Source of the DNA: Vibrio sp. S17_S38
GTDB taxonomy: Bacteria > Pseudomonadota > Gammaproteobacteria > Enterobacterales > Vibrionaceae
NCBI RefSeq assembly: GCF_014694375.1
Contig: NZ_JAAUWW010000009.1
Span: 1 to 64,000, forward strand
Length of the DNA: 64,000 nt
Reading direction: 5' to 3'
Shown piece by piece: positions 44,885 through 54,710 of the stretch. How positions within the stretch are numbered: the first letter of the stretch is position 1; every line of letters begins with the position of its first letter. Position numbers and translations under genes: made by a program. A model generated the notes under the pieces. It was given only the letters and a program-made list of their open reading frames with translations. It made no database searches and was not told the origin of the DNA.

Positions 44885-47377
44885 ATGAAAATGACACGAC
44901 GTGCGTTTGTTAAAGCAAACGCAGCAGCATCGGCGGCTGCAGTAGCAGGGATAAGCCTTTCGGCCTCTGCCACTAACCTGATTGTAAGCTCTGATGAAAC
45001 CGCGATTAAATGGGACAAAGCCCCTTGCCGCTTTTGTGGTACTGGCTGTTCTGTTTTAGTCGGAACTCAAAATGGTAAGGTTGTTGCAACACAAGGCGAT
45101 CCAGAAGCTCCTGTAAACAAAGGCCTTAACTGCATCAAAGGCTACTTCCTATCAAAAATCATGTACGGTAAAGATCGTTTAAATACTCCACTGCTTCGTA
45201 TGAGCAACGGTAAATTTGATAAAAACGGTGACTTTGCCCCAGTCTCATGGGACACCGCTTTTGATGTAATGGCCGAAAAATTCAAAAAAGCCATTAAAGA
45301 AAAAGGTCCCACCAGTGTCGGTATGTTTGGTTCTGGTCAGTGGACCGTGATGGAAGGTTACGCCGCATCTAAGTTGATGAAAGCAGGCTTCCGCTCTAAT
45401 AACATTGATCCAAACGCTCGTCACTGCATGGCTTCTGCTGTGGTTGGCTTCATGCGTACTTTTGGTATCGATGAACCTATGGGTTGCTATGATGACTTCG
45501 AACACGCAGATTCATTCGTGCTTTGGGGCTCAAACATGGCTGAAATGCACCCTGTTCTATGGACACGTATCACTGACCGTCGTTTAAGTCATCCCCATGT
45601 TAAAGTGAATGTCCTTTCTACTTACTACCATCGTAGTTTTGAATTAGCTGATAAAGGAATGATCTTTCATCCTCAATCTGATTTGGCTATTGCAAACTTT
45701 ATTGCCAATTACATTATTCAAAATAATGCAGTTAATTGGGATTTCGTCAACAAGCATACTCATTTTAAACAAGCAGTAACCGATATTGGCTATGGCCTTC
45801 GTGACGACGACCCACTGCAAGTTAAAGCCAAAAATGCTAACTCAGGCGATATGTCTGATATTTCCTTTGAACAATACAAAAAATCAGTTGCCCCTTACAC
45901 TCTAGAAAAAGCTGCCGAAATGTCAGGTGTGCTACCTGAAGATCTTATCGCAATGGCGAAACAATACGCGGATCCAAAAACCAAAGTGATGTCGCTTTGG
46001 ACTATGGGAATGAACCAGCATACTCGTGGCGTTTGGATGCAAAGCCTCGTGTATAACCTGCACTTGCTTACCGGTAAAATCTCAGAACCTGGTAACAGCC
46101 CGTTCTCATTAACTGGCCAACCTTCGGCTTGTGGTACTGCTCGTGAAGTGGGTACATTTGCTCACCGACTTCCAGCTGATTTAGTGGTAACAAATCCTGC
46201 GCATCGTAAAACGGCGGAGAAGATTTGGAAACTACCTGAAGGCACAATTCCCGCCAAACCGGGATTTCATGCTGTACAACAAGACCGCATGCTAAAAGAT
46301 GGTAAGTTAAACGCTTACTGGGTCATGTGTAATAACAACATGCAAGCAGGTCCAAACATCAATACTGACCGCCTACCGGGCTATCGTAATCCGGAAAACT
46401 TCATTGTATGTTCTGACCCATATCCAACAGTAACCGCGCAAGCGGCTGATCTCGTTTTGCCAACTGCAATGTGGGTAGAAAAAGAAGGCGCTTACGGCAA
46501 TGCTGAGCGTCGAACTCAAGCTTGGTATCAACAAGTATCTCCAGTTGAAGGCGCAAGATCCGATCTTTGGCAAATCATGGAATTCGCAAAACGCTTCAAA
46601 ATTGAAGAAGTGTGGGATGCTGAGCTCATGGCAAAAGCACCTGAGCTTCGTGGCAAAACTATGTACGATATTTTATTCCTTAACGGTAATGTCGACAAAT
46701 TCCCATTAGAAGAAGCTCAAGAACTCAACGATGACGCTAAATCAGCAGGTTTTTATGTCCAAAAAGGCTTATTTGAAGAATACGCTACATTTGGTCGTGG
46801 TCATGGTCACGATTTAGCTCCATATGATGTTTATCACACAGTGCGCGGCTTACGTTGGCCTGTCGTTGATGGTAAAGAAACCTTATGGCGTTTTAACCCG
46901 GAATATGACCCATACGCAAAACGTGCAGGTCGTGATTTCTACGGTAAACCTGATGGTAAAGCTCTGATCATCTCAGCGCCATACGAAGCGCCACCAGAAG
47001 TGCCAAATAAAGAATTCGATCTTTGGTTATGCACCGGTCGTGTTCTTGAGCATTGGCATACTGGCACCATGACTCGCCGTGTACCTGAACTGTACAAAGC
47101 CGTACCTGACGCACTTTGCTACATTCACCCTGATGATGCAGAAAGTCGTAATTTACGCCGTGGCGATGAAGTGCTCATGCAATCGCCTCGTGGTGAAGTA
47201 CGCGTCCGTGTTGAAACTCGTGGTCGAAACCGCCCGCCAAAAGGCTTGGTATTTGTACCTTTCTTTGATGCTCGTATCTTAGTCAATAAATTGATTCTTG
47301 ATGCAACTGACCCGCTATCTAAGCAGACTGACTTTAAAAAATGTCCTGTGAAGATCACCAAAGTGGCTAGCGTTTAA
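44885..47377 (+). CDS. napA: Periplasmic nitrate reductase catalytic subunit
   Basis: The 830-aa molybdoenzyme starts with a twin-arginine signal ([27 protein letters not shown]), then a [4Fe-4S] site ([18 protein letters not shown]) and the molybdenum-ligand cysteine in [13 protein letters not shown]-terminal [19 protein letters not shown] matches the MGD-binding domain of NapA. It reduces nitrate to nitrite in the periplasm using electrons from NapC and NapB. GAGGA precedes the ATG. Confidence 0.97.
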   Translation: MKMTRRAFVKANAAASAAAVAGISLSASATNLIVSSDETAIKWDKAPCRFCGTGCSVLVGTQNGKVVATQGDPEAPVNKGLNCIKGYFLSKIMYGKDRLNTPLLRMSNGKFDKNGDFAPVSWDTAFDVMAEKFKKAIKEKGPTSVGMFGSGQWTVMEGYAASKLMKAGFRSNNIDPNARHCMASAVVGFMRTFGIDEPMGCYDDFEHADSFVLWGSNMAEMHPVLWTRITDRRLSHPHVKVNVLSTYYHRSFELADKGMIFHPQSDLAIANFIANYIIQNNAVNWDFVNKHTHFKQAVTDIGYGLRDDDPLQVKAKNANSGDMSDISFEQYKKSVAPYTLEKAAEMSGVLPEDLIAMAKQYADPKTKVMSLWTMGMNQHTRGVWMQSLVYNLHLLTGKISEPGNSPFSLTGQPSACGTAREVGTFAHRLPADLVVTNPAHRKTAEKIWKLPEGTIPAKPGFHAVQQDRMLKDGKLNAYWVMCNNNMQAGPNINTDRLPGYRNPENFIVCSDPYPTVTAQAADLVLPTAMWVEKEGAYGNAERRTQAWYQQVSPVEGARSDLWQIMEFAKRFKIEEVWDAELMAKAPELRGKTMYDILFLNGNVDKFPLEEAQELNDDAKSAGFYVQKGLFEEYATFGRGHGHDLAPYDVYHTVRGLRWPVVDGKETLWRFNPEYDPYAKRAGRDFYGKPDGKALIISAPYEAPPEVPNKEFDLWLCTGRVLEHWHTGTMTRRVPELYKAVPDALCYIHPDDAESRNLRRGDEVLMQSPRGEVRVRVETRGRNRPPKGLVFVPFFDARILVNKLILDATDPLSKQTDFKKCPVKITKVASV

Positions 47378-47416
47378 GTATCTCGCATTTAGAATTCAAA
47401 GAAATCGGAGAAGATT

Positions 47417-47899
47417 ATGAAAAAAATCATCATGGCATTCGTGGCAGCTTCAATGTTGATCATCGGCGCCGTACAAGCAGAAGATGCAAGTGACAAAACG
47501 ACCCCAGTTGCAACAAATCCTGGCGGGATCGGTGGCTTGCAATCGTTACGTGGTGCAAGTGAACTAGAATCCACTCGCCCAGCGGATAACTTTAAACGCT
47601 TTCCTAAAGATCACCAATTAGACAGTGATTATGTGTATCAACCACCATTGATCCCACATACCATTCGTAACTATGAAGTGTCTTTAAACGTTAATAAATG
47701 TCTTTCTTGCCATAGCTGGAAAAACGCCAAAGAAATGGGCGCGACAAAAATTAGTGTTACTCACTATGTGAACCGTGAAGATGCAGTTTTATCTGATGTT
47801 TCACCTCGCCGCTACTTCTGCTTGCAGTGTCATGTACCACAAGCCGATGCAAAACCTTTGGTCGAAAACGAATTCCAACGTGTTGATTCGTTAAAATAA
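47417..47899 (+). CDS. napB: Diheme cytochrome c NapB
   Basis: The 160-aa periplasmic protein has a signal peptide cut near residue 21 (GAVQA) and two CxxCH heme sites (CLSCHSW, CLQCHVP), plus the NapB hallmark PPLIPHTIRNYEVSLNVNKCLSCH. It relays electrons from NapC to NapA. Confidence 0.96.
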   Translation: MKKIIMAFVAASMLIIGAVQAEDASDKTTPVATNPGGIGGLQSLRGASELESTRPADNFKRFPKDHQLDSDYVYQPPLIPHTIRNYEVSLNVNKCLSCHSWKNAKEMGATKISVTHYVNREDAVLSDVSPRRYFCLQCHVPQADAKPLVENEFQRVDSLK

Positions 47900-47961
47900 A
47901 ACGCTGCGCTTGGTTGGAGTCACGCTATCGTGTCTCCAACCAAGCAACAAGAGAGAATATT

Positions 47962-48534
47962 ATGAAAATTATCAAAAATTTCTGGAAGCGTTTATCCACG
48001 CCAAGTAAAGCCGCGGCAGGGATCATACTGCTAATGGGCTTTATGGGGGGGCTATTATTCTGGGGAGCATTTAACACCGGAATGGAAGCAACCAATACCG
48101 AAGAATTTTGTTCAGGCTGCCACGCGCCGATAGTAAAAGAGATCCGCGAAACCATTCACTACTCTAATCGATCTGGTGTACGTGCTATTTGTTCTGACTG
48201 TCACGTCCCTCATAAATGGACCGACAAAATTGTGCGTAAAGTACAAGCATCAAAAGAACTGTTATTCCATTTCATCGGCACGATTGATACAGAAGAAAAA
48301 TTCAAAGCACGCCGTGGCCACCTCGCACACCGAGAATGGCAACGAATGAAAGACAACGACTCGAAAGAATGCCGTAACTGTCATCAGTTCAATTATATGG
48401 ATTTCTCAGAACAAGGGCCTCGTGCTGTTAAACAACACTCAACCGCATTGGCAGACGGCGACAAAACTTGTGTCGATTGTCACAAAGGTATTGCCCACAA
48501 ACTACCTGATATGAGAGATGTGGAAGGCTGGTAA
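47962..48534 (+). CDS. napC: Tetraheme quinol dehydrogenase NapC
   Basis: The 190-aa protein has one N-terminal membrane anchor (AAAGIILLMGFMGGLLFWGAF) and four heme sites (CSGCH, CSDCH, CRNCH, CVDCH). It oxidises menaquinol and feeds NapB. The start at 47962 follows AGAGAGAA; a frame to 47914 adds residues before the anchor. Confidence 0.95.
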   Translation: MKIIKNFWKRLSTPSKAAAGIILLMGFMGGLLFWGAFNTGMEATNTEEFCSGCHAPIVKEIRETIHYSNRSGVRAICSDCHVPHKWTDKIVRKVQASKELLFHFIGTIDTEEKFKARRGHLAHREWQRMKDNDSKECRNCHQFNYMDFSEQGPRAVKQHSTALADGDKTCVDCHKGIAHKLPDMRDVEGW

Positions 48535-48582
48535 TCAGTCAGCTCCCCCCACTCTTAATCAGAAATAGGAAGAGGAAAATTA

Positions 48583-48720
48583 ATGGGTACTTTAGAATAC
48601 GTAATGTGGCACGTCTTAGGTTATGCCGCGATGCCAGTGATTATTTTAGGTGGGTTTGCCGCCGTTGCTGCCATTTGTATTTTTATTTTATCGATGACTA
48701 AAGATAAACAAATCGATTAA
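48583..48720 (+). CDS. Short nap-linked membrane protein (TIGR02808-like)
   Basis: This 45-aa protein (MGTLEYVMWHVLGYAAMPVIILGG... to TKDKQID) has one hydrophobic segment and ends with a charged tail. An AGGAAGAGGA ribosome region precedes the ATG. It matches my memory of the short TIGR02808 proteins at the end of Vibrio and Shewanella nap operons; its function is unknown. It is followed at once by the nap terminator, so it is the last gene of the operon. Confidence 0.82.
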   Translation: MGTLEYVMWHVLGYAAMPVIILGGFAAVAAICIFILSMTKDKQID

Positions 48721-48743
48721 TCAAATACATAGCGCACCATAAT

Positions 48744-48781
48744 AAAGCCCCATTCATTTTAAATAATGAATGGGGCTTTTT
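48744..48781 (+). terminator. Terminator of the nap operon
   Basis: 14-bp perfect arms (AAAGCCCCATTCAT, ATGAATGGGGCTTT) with an 8-nt loop end in TTTTT. It closes the nap operon. Confidence 0.9.
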
Positions 48782-48825
48782 GTTTAAGTATCAGAGGGTA
48801 AAAAAATGTATTGATAACGTCTAAA

Positions 48826-48853
48826 GTAGTGGCCAAATTTAATTGGCCACTAC
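48826..48853. repeat. Inverted repeat at a truncation point
   Basis: Perfect 11-bp arms (GTAGTGGCCAA, TTGGCCACTAC) with a 6-nt loop cover the stop codon of the truncated HAD gene. It may be a weak terminator or a scar. Confidence 0.6.
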
Positions 48854-49002
48854 ACTTGGCCTCTAACCCCATAACAATAAGAAATCACTGCCGAAGGATT
48901 TAGGTTCACTTTGTGGCACCATTCGCCCCATACTGCTTCAATAGTCTTCGTTGAGTTGACCAAAGTCCCATCAAGGTCAAATAGAAAACATTTAGTTTTC
49001 AT
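48850..49002 (-). pseudogene. Truncated HAD-family phosphatase
   Basis: A 50-aa frame (MKTKCFLFDLDGTLVNSTKTIEAVWGEWCHK...) carries the HAD nucleophile motif FDLDGTLVNST but stops far short of the about 200 residues of a working enzyme. The AGAGG ribosome site is intact. The stop lies in the inverted repeat at 48826-48853, with no continuation of the gene in the sequence beyond. I read it as a broken gene, downstream of a small gene on the same strand. Confidence 0.7.
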
Positions 49003-49003
49003 A

Positions 49004-49228
49004 TTAGCCTCTTAATAACTGTTTATTTACCATCGCTTTACCTAATTCATCCCATTTAAAACAATGGCTAAAGACAAGCTTAGCATTTTCTGCATTGTTA
49101 GCTTCGATCAAAACCGGTGCTAATACAAAGCCTTGCTTAAACAGACTAAGCATCACTTCTGACGCCTCTTCCTTAGAAACATCCTCTGCAACCGTAATAT
49201 CGTCTTTAGATAAAATGCAAAATTCCAT
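49004..49228 (-). CDS. Hypothetical 74-aa protein
   Basis: This small acidic soluble protein (MEFCILSKDDITVAEDVSKEEASEVMLSLFKQGFVLAPVLIEANNAENAKLVF...) has no motif I recognise. It ends 1 bp before the truncated HAD gene and was probably co-transcribed with it. A GTG at 49243 would add 5 residues. It is divergent from the LysR gene at 49327. Confidence 0.6.
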   Translation of the reverse strand: MEFCILSKDDITVAEDVSKEEASEVMLSLFKQGFVLAPVLIEANNAENAKLVFSHCFKWDELGKAMVNKQLLRG

Positions 49229-49326
49229 GATGAACACACTCACTTTTTGATTGAATATGCTTAGTATTTTACCTAACCAAGTGATAACGTATATTGAAAA
49301 TAAACTAACATTGATAACTTTTAGTT

Positions 49327-50190
49327 ATGAACATAAGTATTAAACAGCTACAAGCAATTGAAACATTGGCCAAAGTGAAAAGCTTTCGAATTGCTTCTCA
49401 TCAGCTATGCATTTCGCAACCTGCGCTTTCTAAACAAATTAAGAATGTTGAAGATATGTATGGTTTTGACATCTTTATTCGAAGTCCAAATGGGGTAATG
49501 CTTTCTTCCCAAGGCGAAATAATGATTAATGAAATTATTAGTTTAAACAATCACATAGCTAAAGTAGACTCCTACATCAAAGAGATCGCTCAGGATAATA
49601 TGGGATCGCTACAAATAGGATTTGGTAAATCCAGCTATGACTTCCTACCCAATATTATTAGAGACTTTAAAGCTCAATATGCCAGTACTCATTTATCTTT
49701 ACTTGATTTTGCTTCTCATGAGCAGGAGGAGAAGTTATTAGTTGGCTTGTTAGATATTGCTTTTATGCGAGAGCCTAAAAATTCAAACCTAGAGCGCCTT
49801 AAAGTTTCATCTGATGAATTCGTGCTTGTCGTTTCTAAACATCTTTATCAAAGTGCTCAGATAGATTTTTATCTGGATAAGTATGATTTATTAATGCTGA
49901 CACAGAAAGATAAGTCTGAGATGAACCGGCATATAAAGAGAATATTAATGGGTAAAAACGTACGTGAAAGCTACATATCCGATGACATTCAAACTATCTT
50001 AACATTGATAACATCCCACGTTGGCGTCTCTATTTTACCAAGAAAATCTATTCTTCAGCATTCAAATGAATTGGTAGTCATCCCCTTTGAACAAGATACT
50101 AGCTGGAATATTTATATGGTGTGGGATGCCTTAAGAATATCGAAATCGATAGAAAATTTCGTCCAATATGTGAAAGGTTTCATTAATTAA
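49327..50190 (+). CDS. LysR family regulator
   Basis: The 287-aa protein has the N-terminal LysR HTH (ISIKQLQAIETLAKVKSFRIASHQLCISQPALSKQIKNVEDMYGFDIFIRSPNGVMLSSQG) and an effector domain (GSLQIGFGKSSYDFLPNIIRDFKAQY, ITSHVGVSILPRKSI). No good ribosome site precedes the ATG. Its neighbours are broken or unknown genes, so its target cannot be inferred. Confidence 0.85.
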   Translation: MNISIKQLQAIETLAKVKSFRIASHQLCISQPALSKQIKNVEDMYGFDIFIRSPNGVMLSSQGEIMINEIISLNNHIAKVDSYIKEIAQDNMGSLQIGFGKSSYDFLPNIIRDFKAQYASTHLSLLDFASHEQEEKLLVGLLDIAFMREPKNSNLERLKVSSDEFVLVVSKHLYQSAQIDFYLDKYDLLMLTQKDKSEMNRHIKRILMGKNVRESYISDDIQTILTLITSHVGVSILPRKSILQHSNELVVIPFEQDTSWNIYMVWDALRISKSIENFVQYVKGFIN

Positions 50191-50246
50191 TCAACGATAT
50201 TTTTAGGTAATGAGGAATATTTTACAAACTGAATAAAAACGTTTTA

Positions 50247-50528
50247 GTGCAATATTGCCACCTAGTAACAATAAAAAATGGCCAAAATGACTTAGCGGAT
50301 AAATTCAAACAAACTGAAGCTTTGTTAATTGAAAATGGCTTTGAAGTTAAGTCTCAATTTTTAGAAGGTAATGTGTTCGATTCTTTGATGGATTACAAAA
50401 GAGATCATGAAGTCGACATGTTGGTGATGGGCGCTTTCTCGCACTCTAAACTTGCACAAATATTTCTAGGCAGTAACACCCTAAAAATGTTAGAGCATAC
50501 TCACTTGCCACTTCTCATCATACGTTAA
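50247..50528 (+). pseudogene. C-terminal fragment of a universal stress protein
   Basis: A 93-aa frame starting at a GTG shows the UspA C-terminal half (VDMLVMGAFSHSKLAQIFLGSNTLKMLEHTHLPLLIIR), including the G-x-G-S-like nucleotide-binding segment in degenerate form. The N-terminal part of a normal UspA domain or tandem-Usp protein is absent, so this is probably a remnant. It could still be a short Usp-like protein. Confidence 0.55.
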
Positions 50529-50536
50529 TATGAAAA

Positions 50537-50569
50537 TAACTGGGTGGATTGGATAGACCCACCCAGTTA
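50537..50569. terminator. Hairpin after the Usp fragment
   Basis: TAACTGGGTGG and CCACCCAGTTA are perfect 11-bp arms around an 11-nt loop, 8 bp after the Usp frame. On the minus strand it runs into T-rich sequence. The remaining DNA to 50793 holds no gene that I see. Confidence 0.45.
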
Positions 50570-50793
50570 CTAATCAGATCGATAAAAGCTTGTTAGGATA
50601 ATGTTTTCGTAAAGGTAATATTATTAAACAAACTGTAAACGGTTGAATCAATGCTGAACAAAAGCAAGTTAACAGCACCCTTTAGGATATTCTGAATTAC
50701 ACTCCTTCGTCGCTATCCAGAATGACAATGTCTAACTAGCTTCGAAGCTAAAATAGATAAACAACCATCGTTTAATTTAAGCTCCAAATGATC

Positions 50794-50821
50794 AAATAAG
50801 CCGTCAAACGACGGCTTATTT
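50794..50821 (-). terminator. Terminator of the LysM lipoprotein gene
   Basis: 12-bp perfect arms (AAATAAGCCGTC, GACGGCTTATTT) with a 4-nt loop lie 20 bp after the lipoprotein stop. The T-rich end works on both strands. Confidence 0.8.
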
Positions 50822-50840
50822 ATTAATAATATTGAATCCA

Positions 50841-51212
50841 TTACTTAATATTAAGTATTTCACCAATGGTTATTTTATTCTTATTTTTAATGTTCTCATT
50901 CAATTGAAGTAAATCATCTAATGACATGTCATGTGCTTTTGCAATCGACCAAAGGGTGTCATTCTCTTTAACGGTATAAACCTTAGCCGCATCTTCAGAT
51001 TGTTTTTTCAATGCTTCTTGATCTGCTTGTAACTGCGCTACAGACTGAGCCGTCATATCAGATTGATCTTGTTGTTGCTGTAATTGACTTTGTAAGGCTT
51101 GAATTTGTTCAGTATTCTTATTTTGCTGTTCCGTCATTTCATCATTAGATGCACAACCAGCAAGAATACCAATCGAAAGCGCTGTAAAAGCTAATTTAGA
51201 TATTATTTTCAT
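50841..51212 (-). CDS. LysM-domain lipoprotein
   Basis: The 123-aa protein has a lipoprotein signal (lipobox ILAGC, Cys20), a glutamine-rich coiled coil (residues about 30-75, similar in style to Lpp) and a C-terminal LysM domain (YTVKENDTLWSIAKAHDMSLDDLLQLN to GEILNIK). It is expected to sit in the outer membrane and bind peptidoglycan. Nothing else supported lies between it and the cpdB terminator at 51419. Confidence 0.88.
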   Translation of the reverse strand: MKIISKLAFTALSIGILAGCASNDEMTEQQNKNTEQIQALQSQLQQQQDQSDMTAQSVAQLQADQEALKKQSEDAAKVYTVKENDTLWSIAKAHDMSLDDLLQLNENIKNKNKITIGEILNIK

Positions 51213-51418
51213 AATAAACTCCCTATAAAAGATTCACTTCATTATTAAAAAGCCAATATAACCCTAACAAAGAAATAGAAAATTCGCCATAAGTCGAGTT
51301 GTTATTGACCTTACCTTGACGTAATGGTTCATACCACATACACACTAACGACCAGTCTCCCAGACCTATGCGAGATCCAAAAATTGACTCTAGATCAGTA
51401 ACCATATTCAGATGATAC

Positions 51419-51447
51419 TGAAGCACAAATCAGTTTCTTGTGCTTCA
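51419..51447 (-). terminator. Hairpin after cpdB
   Basis: TGAAGCACAA and TTGTGCTTCA are perfect 10-bp arms around a 9-nt loop, about 20 bp past the cpdB stop. The T-run is poor. Confidence 0.55.
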
Positions 51448-51467
51448 TGCCCCCATTCATACCAACG

Positions 51468-53429
51468 CTATTTATTTAACTGCAATTGATAGACAGCAAA
51501 GCCAACATCATCTGTCGCCGCTTTTTTCATTGGATACTGCGCGTTAGCCTGAATAAATTTAGCCGCTTTATTACTTGGTGACGTTTCAAAACGCACATCT
51601 AAATTCGCTTTAGTTTTAATCGGTGCAAATGACCAATTGTTATCAGCACTTGGCGTAACTTGACCTTGCTCTTTACTCACCCGAGAAATATAGTCAGCCA
51701 AAATAGTGCGATTTTCATCCGGAGAATCAAACGCAACATATTGAGATCCGGTGCCTGCAAATTTTTCACCATAAGCACGATAATTGTTGGTCGCAACAAT
51801 AAACGTTTGTTTCGGATTAATGGGCTCGCCGTTATAGGTTAAGTTAACAATACGTTGAGATTCAGGATGAACCGCTTTGCATTCACCATCATATTTAGCG
51901 GGTTGAGTTACATCAATTTGATAATTAACGCCATCAATCACATCATAGTTATAAGTGCGAAAGCCATCCCAATTAATCAAAGATTGCGGTTTGCTACTGC
52001 TTGGATCGATTTGATTGAACTGCCCCGCCGAACATTCAAGCCATTCTTTAACATCTGCCCCCGTGACTTTTAGCGCCACTAACGTATTAGGGTACAAATA
52101 TAAATCGGCGGCATTACGGAAGGTTAGTTCACCCGCTTCAACTTCTGTAAAGTTACCCGGATCATTCTTACGACCACCGGCTTTAAAGGGAGCTGCCGCA
52201 GCAAGTACAGGCAAACCATCAAGATCAGGATCGCCTTGAATAAAGCGTTCGGTATAATCTCTTTGCGCCATATTCACGATTTGAACCGTTGGGTCATCTT
52301 GCACTAGCGATAGATAGCTATACATATTAGCGCTGGCTTTACCAATCGGTTGATTAACAAAATTTCGAGTAGCAGCATGATCAGAATCTAACGCGTTTTT
52401 AATTTGCATATCTTCTGCTGCTAACGATTTATTCTTCGTGGCATCAAAAATAGGACGAGCTTCAGAGCGACCTTTTGTAACCTGCCAACGACCATTTTTT
52501 TCTTTTAACACCAGATCCATAACACCAACATGGCTTCCCCACCGGCCAGGCATCACCGACGTAATGCCATTAATTGTGCCGTTTTTAATATCGACACCAT
52601 CTAAATGAGCAAACTCTTTACTCGGGAATACCGCATGAGCATGACCAAATGCAATTGCATCAACACCTTGTACCTGGGTTAAATAATAAGCCGAATTTTC
52701 TGCACCTTCTTTATACGGATCAACCGACAAACCAGAGTGTGCGATAGCAACGATCACATCAGCGCCTTCTTTACGCATTTTTGGCACTAATTCTTGAGCC
52801 GTTTCTTTAATATCTTTAACCGTCACTTTTCCATTAAGGTTCTTCTTATCCCACACCATAATTTGTGGTGGTACAAAACCGATATAACCCACTTTTATTT
52901 TTTGATTCTTACCATCCGTATCTTTAAATTGATACGTTTTAATAATATAAGGGTTAAAGTAATGCTTACCTGATTTCGCTTCATAAACATTAGCATTTAC
53001 ATAAGGGAACTTAGCGTCATTGGTAGCTTCAGCTAAAAAATCCAGCCCATAGTTAAATTCATGATTACCAATATTACCTACATCATATTTTAACAAATTC
53101 ATCGCTTTATAAGCAGGATGAACCTCACCCGGTTGTAGCCCTTTCGAAGCAATATAATCTCCCATCGGACTGCCCTGAATAAGATCTCCATTATCCACCA
53201 GCACACTATTGGTTACTTCTTTGCGGGCTTTCTCGATTAACGTTGCCGCGCGCACTAAGCCAATTTTGTCAGACGGCTTATCTTTGTAATAATCGTAATC
53301 CATGTAATTAGCATGAATATCTGTGGTTTCGATAACACGTAAATGAATAGTATCCGCAAAAGTAGAGTTTGACAGGCAGATCATCCCGACCAAGACCGAC
53401 AAAGAAAGAGGGTGACGAACGATTTTCAT
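51468..53429 (-). CDS. cpdB: 2',3'-cyclic-nucleotide 2'-phosphodiesterase CpdB
   Basis: The 653-aa periplasmic enzyme has a signal peptide (cut near SNSTFA), an N-terminal metallophosphatase domain ([63 protein letters not shown]) and a C-terminal 5'-nucleotidase domain ([36 protein letters not shown]). It hydrolyses 2',3'-cyclic nucleotides and 3'-nucleotides, freeing nucleosides and phosphate for salvage. I start at the ATG at 53429, 7 nt after GGAG. Intergenic 53430-53647 shows only promoter-like sequence. Confidence 0.94.
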   Translation of the reverse strand: MKIVRHPLSLSVLVGMICLSNSTFADTIHLRVIETTDIHANYMDYDYYKDKPSDKIGLVRAATLIEKARKEVTNSVLVDNGDLIQGSPMGDYIASKGLQPGEVHPAYKAMNLLKYDVGNIGNHEFNYGLDFLAEATNDAKFPYVNANVYEAKSGKHYFNPYIIKTYQFKDTDGKNQKIKVGYIGFVPPQIMVWDKKNLNGKVTVKDIKETAQELVPKMRKEGADVIVAIAHSGLSVDPYKEGAENSAYYLTQVQGVDAIAFGHAHAVFPSKEFAHLDGVDIKNGTINGITSVMPGRWGSHVGVMDLVLKEKNGRWQVTKGRSEARPIFDATKNKSLAAEDMQIKNALDSDHAATRNFVNQPIGKASANMYSYLSLVQDDPTVQIVNMAQRDYTERFIQGDPDLDGLPVLAAAAPFKAGGRKNDPGNFTEVEAGELTFRNAADLYLYPNTLVALKVTGADVKEWLECSAGQFNQIDPSSSKPQSLINWDGFRTYNYDVIDGVNYQIDVTQPAKYDGECKAVHPESQRIVNLTYNGEPINPKQTFIVATNNYRAYGEKFAGTGSQYVAFDSPDENRTILADYISRVSKEQGQVTPSADNNWSFAPIKTKANLDVRFETSPSNKAAKFIQANAQYPMKKAATDDVGFAVYQLQLNK

Positions 53430-53647
53430 TAAGCACTCCATATGGCTTTTCTAATAATGAGAGAGGTGTAACGTGTGGATGCAATAATAAAACAGCTTAC
53501 ATATCATTTATGTGACGATGGGCATGCAAGCGTGATTCACTCTTCATTTTTATCTATAGAAATCGCTACTTAGCTTATCTATTGACGTAGTTCAATTATT
53601 TAACTGCATCCGCCAGTTAACGACATCGACTAGTTCTGCGGCTATCG

Positions 53648-54484
53648 TCACTTCGCAGCTAAGTCCACGAATGTGTCACGCCAGCCACGCAGCTCATCAT
53701 GATAATGATCAAGTTGTTTTGGGGACATTTGTTGTATGACTTTAACTAACATACCAACCGTAATGGCGCTATTTTGTTGTAATTTAACCTTCAAGTGCTG
53801 GGTGTATAGAGTTTCAGGTTCAAGCAATGTGGTAATAAATTTTGCCTTAAACGTACTGGAATCATTACGCTGTAAAAATAACACCTGCAATTCTGATTTA
53901 TTGATGAGTTGTTGATTAAACCAATCATGATTCATTAATGGACGTTCCAAACTCCACTTTTTTACATCTCTATCTTGTGTATCAGAAAGATCGCCCACCC
54001 ACTTTTCAAGTATTTTAACCATTCTTTTATACGATTTATCTCTACTTTCTTTTTCAGATAAATCTTTGTAATCGGCATATTCTGATTGATATTTTTCCTG
54101 TAGAGATGCAAAAAGTTCATCACCTTGTGCTTGATCCAATGTCATAAACAGATCGTATAAATGTGGCATAACTTGCGTAGCAATCTGTCTTGAGTAGCCT
54201 TTTAGTTGTTCATACTCTTTTTGCACTTTCCCTGTACCAACTTCAGATGGTTTTAGCATCAGTAGGCGATCAATATAGGCAATGTAAGCTGGCAATTGTT
54301 GCTGACGATGCCATTCTTTAACCTCGTTAACTGACTGCTTCAACATAGACTCTTGTTTATCATTTAACGACACATATTGATCGACATACTGAGCTGCCAT
54401 CCAATCTAATCGGTCGTATAAAAACTGCGTTGAACATCCTGTAAACAAAATGATGCTTGTGAAAATAATGACTCGCTTTAACAT
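53648..54484 (-). CDS. DUF6279-like lipoprotein
   Basis: The 278-aa protein has a lipoprotein signal (lipobox LFTGC, Cys17) followed by STQFLYDRLDWMAAQYVDQYVSLNDKQESMLKQSVNEVKEWHRQQQLPAYIAYIDRL, a helical pattern I associate with DUF6279 lipoproteins of Vibrio and relatives. Function is unknown. It is monocistronic. Confidence 0.8.
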   Translation of the reverse strand: MLKRVIIFTSIILFTGCSTQFLYDRLDWMAAQYVDQYVSLNDKQESMLKQSVNEVKEWHRQQQLPAYIAYIDRLLMLKPSEVGTGKVQKEYEQLKGYSRQIATQVMPHLYDLFMTLDQAQGDELFASLQEKYQSEYADYKDLSEKESRDKSYKRMVKILEKWVGDLSDTQDRDVKKWSLERPLMNHDWFNQQLINKSELQVLFLQRNDSSTFKAKFITTLLEPETLYTQHLKVKLQQNSAITVGMLVKVIQQMSPKQLDHYHDELRGWRDTFVDLAAK

Positions 54485-54710
54485 AAAGTGCCCATGCCTT
54501 TTTGTAGTTTGTCTTACTTTAGTTTAGTACTTACCGCCAAGCTACGTTATTCCTGTCAAACTAAGTCATAAGCCTCAACAAGCAAATAAAGATAGTATCG
54601 GTAATAAATAAGCTTCATCAATAATAAGATGCGTAGATTTCTACTACTGCCATTCTTGGCTAAGTGTTAAGATTATTGATACGTTAATAATACCAATAAA
54701 GGACACTCTC

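Noticed and set aside
50660-50730. Repeat-like stretch with ATTCTG/CAGAAT pairing
   Set aside because: Only short imperfect pairing is visible and no second copy occurs in the window, so I do not call a repeat family.
51223-51426. 67-aa frame between the LysM lipoprotein and cpdB
   Set aside because: No ribosome site or motif, and it fills an intergenic region with atypical composition for a protein.
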